From Microbacterium sp. SORGH_AS_0862 (GTDB taxonomy: Bacteria > Actinomycetota > Actinomycetes > Actinomycetales > Microbacteriaceae): a stretch of 64,000 bases of DNA. The position numbers and the translations under genes were made by a program. The stretch lies in assembly GCF_030818795.1 (NCBI RefSeq), contig NZ_JAUTAY010000001.1, positions 3,440,870 to 3,504,869 on the forward strand, written 5' to 3'. The notes beneath the pieces were generated by a model that saw nothing but the letters and a program-made list of their open reading frames with translations, made no database searches and had not been told where the DNA came from. Shown in pieces: positions 63,499-64,000 of this stretch. Numbering within the stretch: position 1 is the first letter of the stretch; each line of letters begins with the position of its first letter.

Positions 63499-64000
63499 TC
63501 ACAATCCCGACTCGGCGGTGCGCACGAGGATGCAGCCGCACTCCGGGCACGTCGCCACGACGTCGTCGGCCACCTGTCGCAGGGCTGCGAGATCGGTGCC
63601 GGAGAGCATCATGTGGCAGCCGCCGCAGGTGCGGGCCTGGAACAGCGCCGCTCCCGCCGAGCGGGTCGCCAGCTTCTCGTACAGCGCGAGGAGCTGCTCC
63701 GGAACGGAGCCTGCGACAGCGGCGCGGTCACGACCCAGCTGCTGTTCGAGAGCCGCCGCGGTCTCCACGGTCTCCTTCGCCTCCGCCGAGAGGCGCGATC
63801 CTTCGTCGTTGTTCGCGGCCACGAGCTGCTGCTGCTCAGCAACGGCAGCCTCCGCAGCTTCGAGACGCTCCATGAGCTCCAACTGCGTCTCTTCGAGCTC
63901 GTCCTGTCGGCGAGTCAGCGACGCCAGCTCCCGCTCGAGGCCGACGGCGTCCTTCGCGCTCGCGGTCTTCTGCAGCAGTTGCTCATCACGCTGACGACGC
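63499..64000 (-). CDS. C4-type zinc-ribbon coiled-coil protein, C-terminal part (runs off the window)
   Basis: Partial gene whose 5' end is beyond 64000. The visible part is a long heptad-rich coiled coil (SLTRRQDELEETQLELMERL; AEQQQLVAANNDEG), then CGGC and CPECG cysteine pairs at the C-terminus that form a zinc ribbon. Actinobacterial family (zf-RING_7-like), often encoded beside DUF34/Nif3 and RNase H genes; its function is not established. Confidence 0.88.
   Translation of the reverse strand, partial: RRQRDEQLLQKTASAKDAVGLERELASLTRRQDELEETQLELMERLEAAEAAVAEQQQLVAANNDEGSRLSAEAKETVETAAALEQQLGRDRAAVAGSVPEQLLALYEKLATRSAGAALFQARTCGGCHMMLSGTDLAALRQVADDVVATCPECGCILVRTAESGL

Overview
The window looks like a chromosomal segment of a high-GC actinomycete of the family Microbacteriaceae, most likely Microbacterium. 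The evidence is the very GC-rich coding bias, frequent GTG starts, and a large set of Actinobacteria-restricted families (DUF3000, DUF3159, DUF3710, DUF3093, DUF4193, DUF4191, DUF7455, SepH, PAC2). A separately encoded topoisomerase pair, polyphosphate glucokinase and the glnA-glnE-glnA2 layout point the same way. No plasmid, phage, insertion sequence or CRISPR array is visible.

Layout. 1-7.3 kb is a mixed, partly accessory stretch: the 5' end of thrS, an ion transporter, a truncated ABC-transporter remnant, a bicupin oxalate decarboxylase, an alpha/beta hydrolase, four tRNA genes (Val, Cys, Gly, Val), a pentapeptide-repeat-like protein and a lone PemK/MazF-like protein. 7.3-13.2 kb carries amtB with a GlnR-type box, zapE, a rhodanese-sufE-reductase run and a hydrolase. 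13.2-20.8 kb holds DUF3000, ribonuclease D, fadA-fadB and dxs. 20.8-28.8 kb holds aconitase with an iron-box-like operator, DUF3159-DUF3710-dut, DUF3093, DUF4193, sepH and a phosphodiesterase. 28.9-33.5 kb is a convergent parC/parE pair. 33.9-39.0 kb is a tightly coupled operon sigA-murT-gatD-alrC-alrN. 39.2-44.8 kb holds PAC2, pepA, lpd and sucB. 44.8-49.7 kb holds a membrane protein, DUF4191, RDD, glnA (with a GlnR-type box) and DUF4190. 49.8-55.6 kb is an accessory copper/heme cluster (CYP152, PepSY, DyP peroxidase, PCuAC, CopC, membrane protein). 55.7-64 kb holds glnE-glnA2, ppgK, the RNase P RNA gene, a PolI-like polymerase and a zinc-ribbon protein.

How the genes work together. Nitrogen assimilation is strongly represented: ammonium uptake (amtB), two glutamine synthetases and the adenylyltransferase glnE, with matching GTnAC-n6-GAAAC sites before amtB and glnA. 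pepA-lpd-sucB, aconitase and fadAB feed central metabolism.

The most interesting region is sigA-murT-gatD-alrC-alrN. The GatD subunit has lost both glutaminase catalytic residues, MurT lacks the usual four-cysteine zinc ribbon, and the next two genes look like two complementary pieces of an alanine-racemase-type enzyme (one with the PLP lysine, one with the catalytic tyrosine domain). Microbacteriaceae make group-B peptidoglycan, in which an amino acid rather than ammonia is attached to the alpha-carboxyl of D-Glu and a D-diamino acid can occur in the bridge. I propose that this operon is a repurposed D-Glu alpha-carboxyl ligase plus a heteromeric racemase for that wall type.

Two reading frames (dxs and gatD) are each interrupted by one extra C in the same GGCCCCC context, which looks more like homopolymer sequencing error than real decay.
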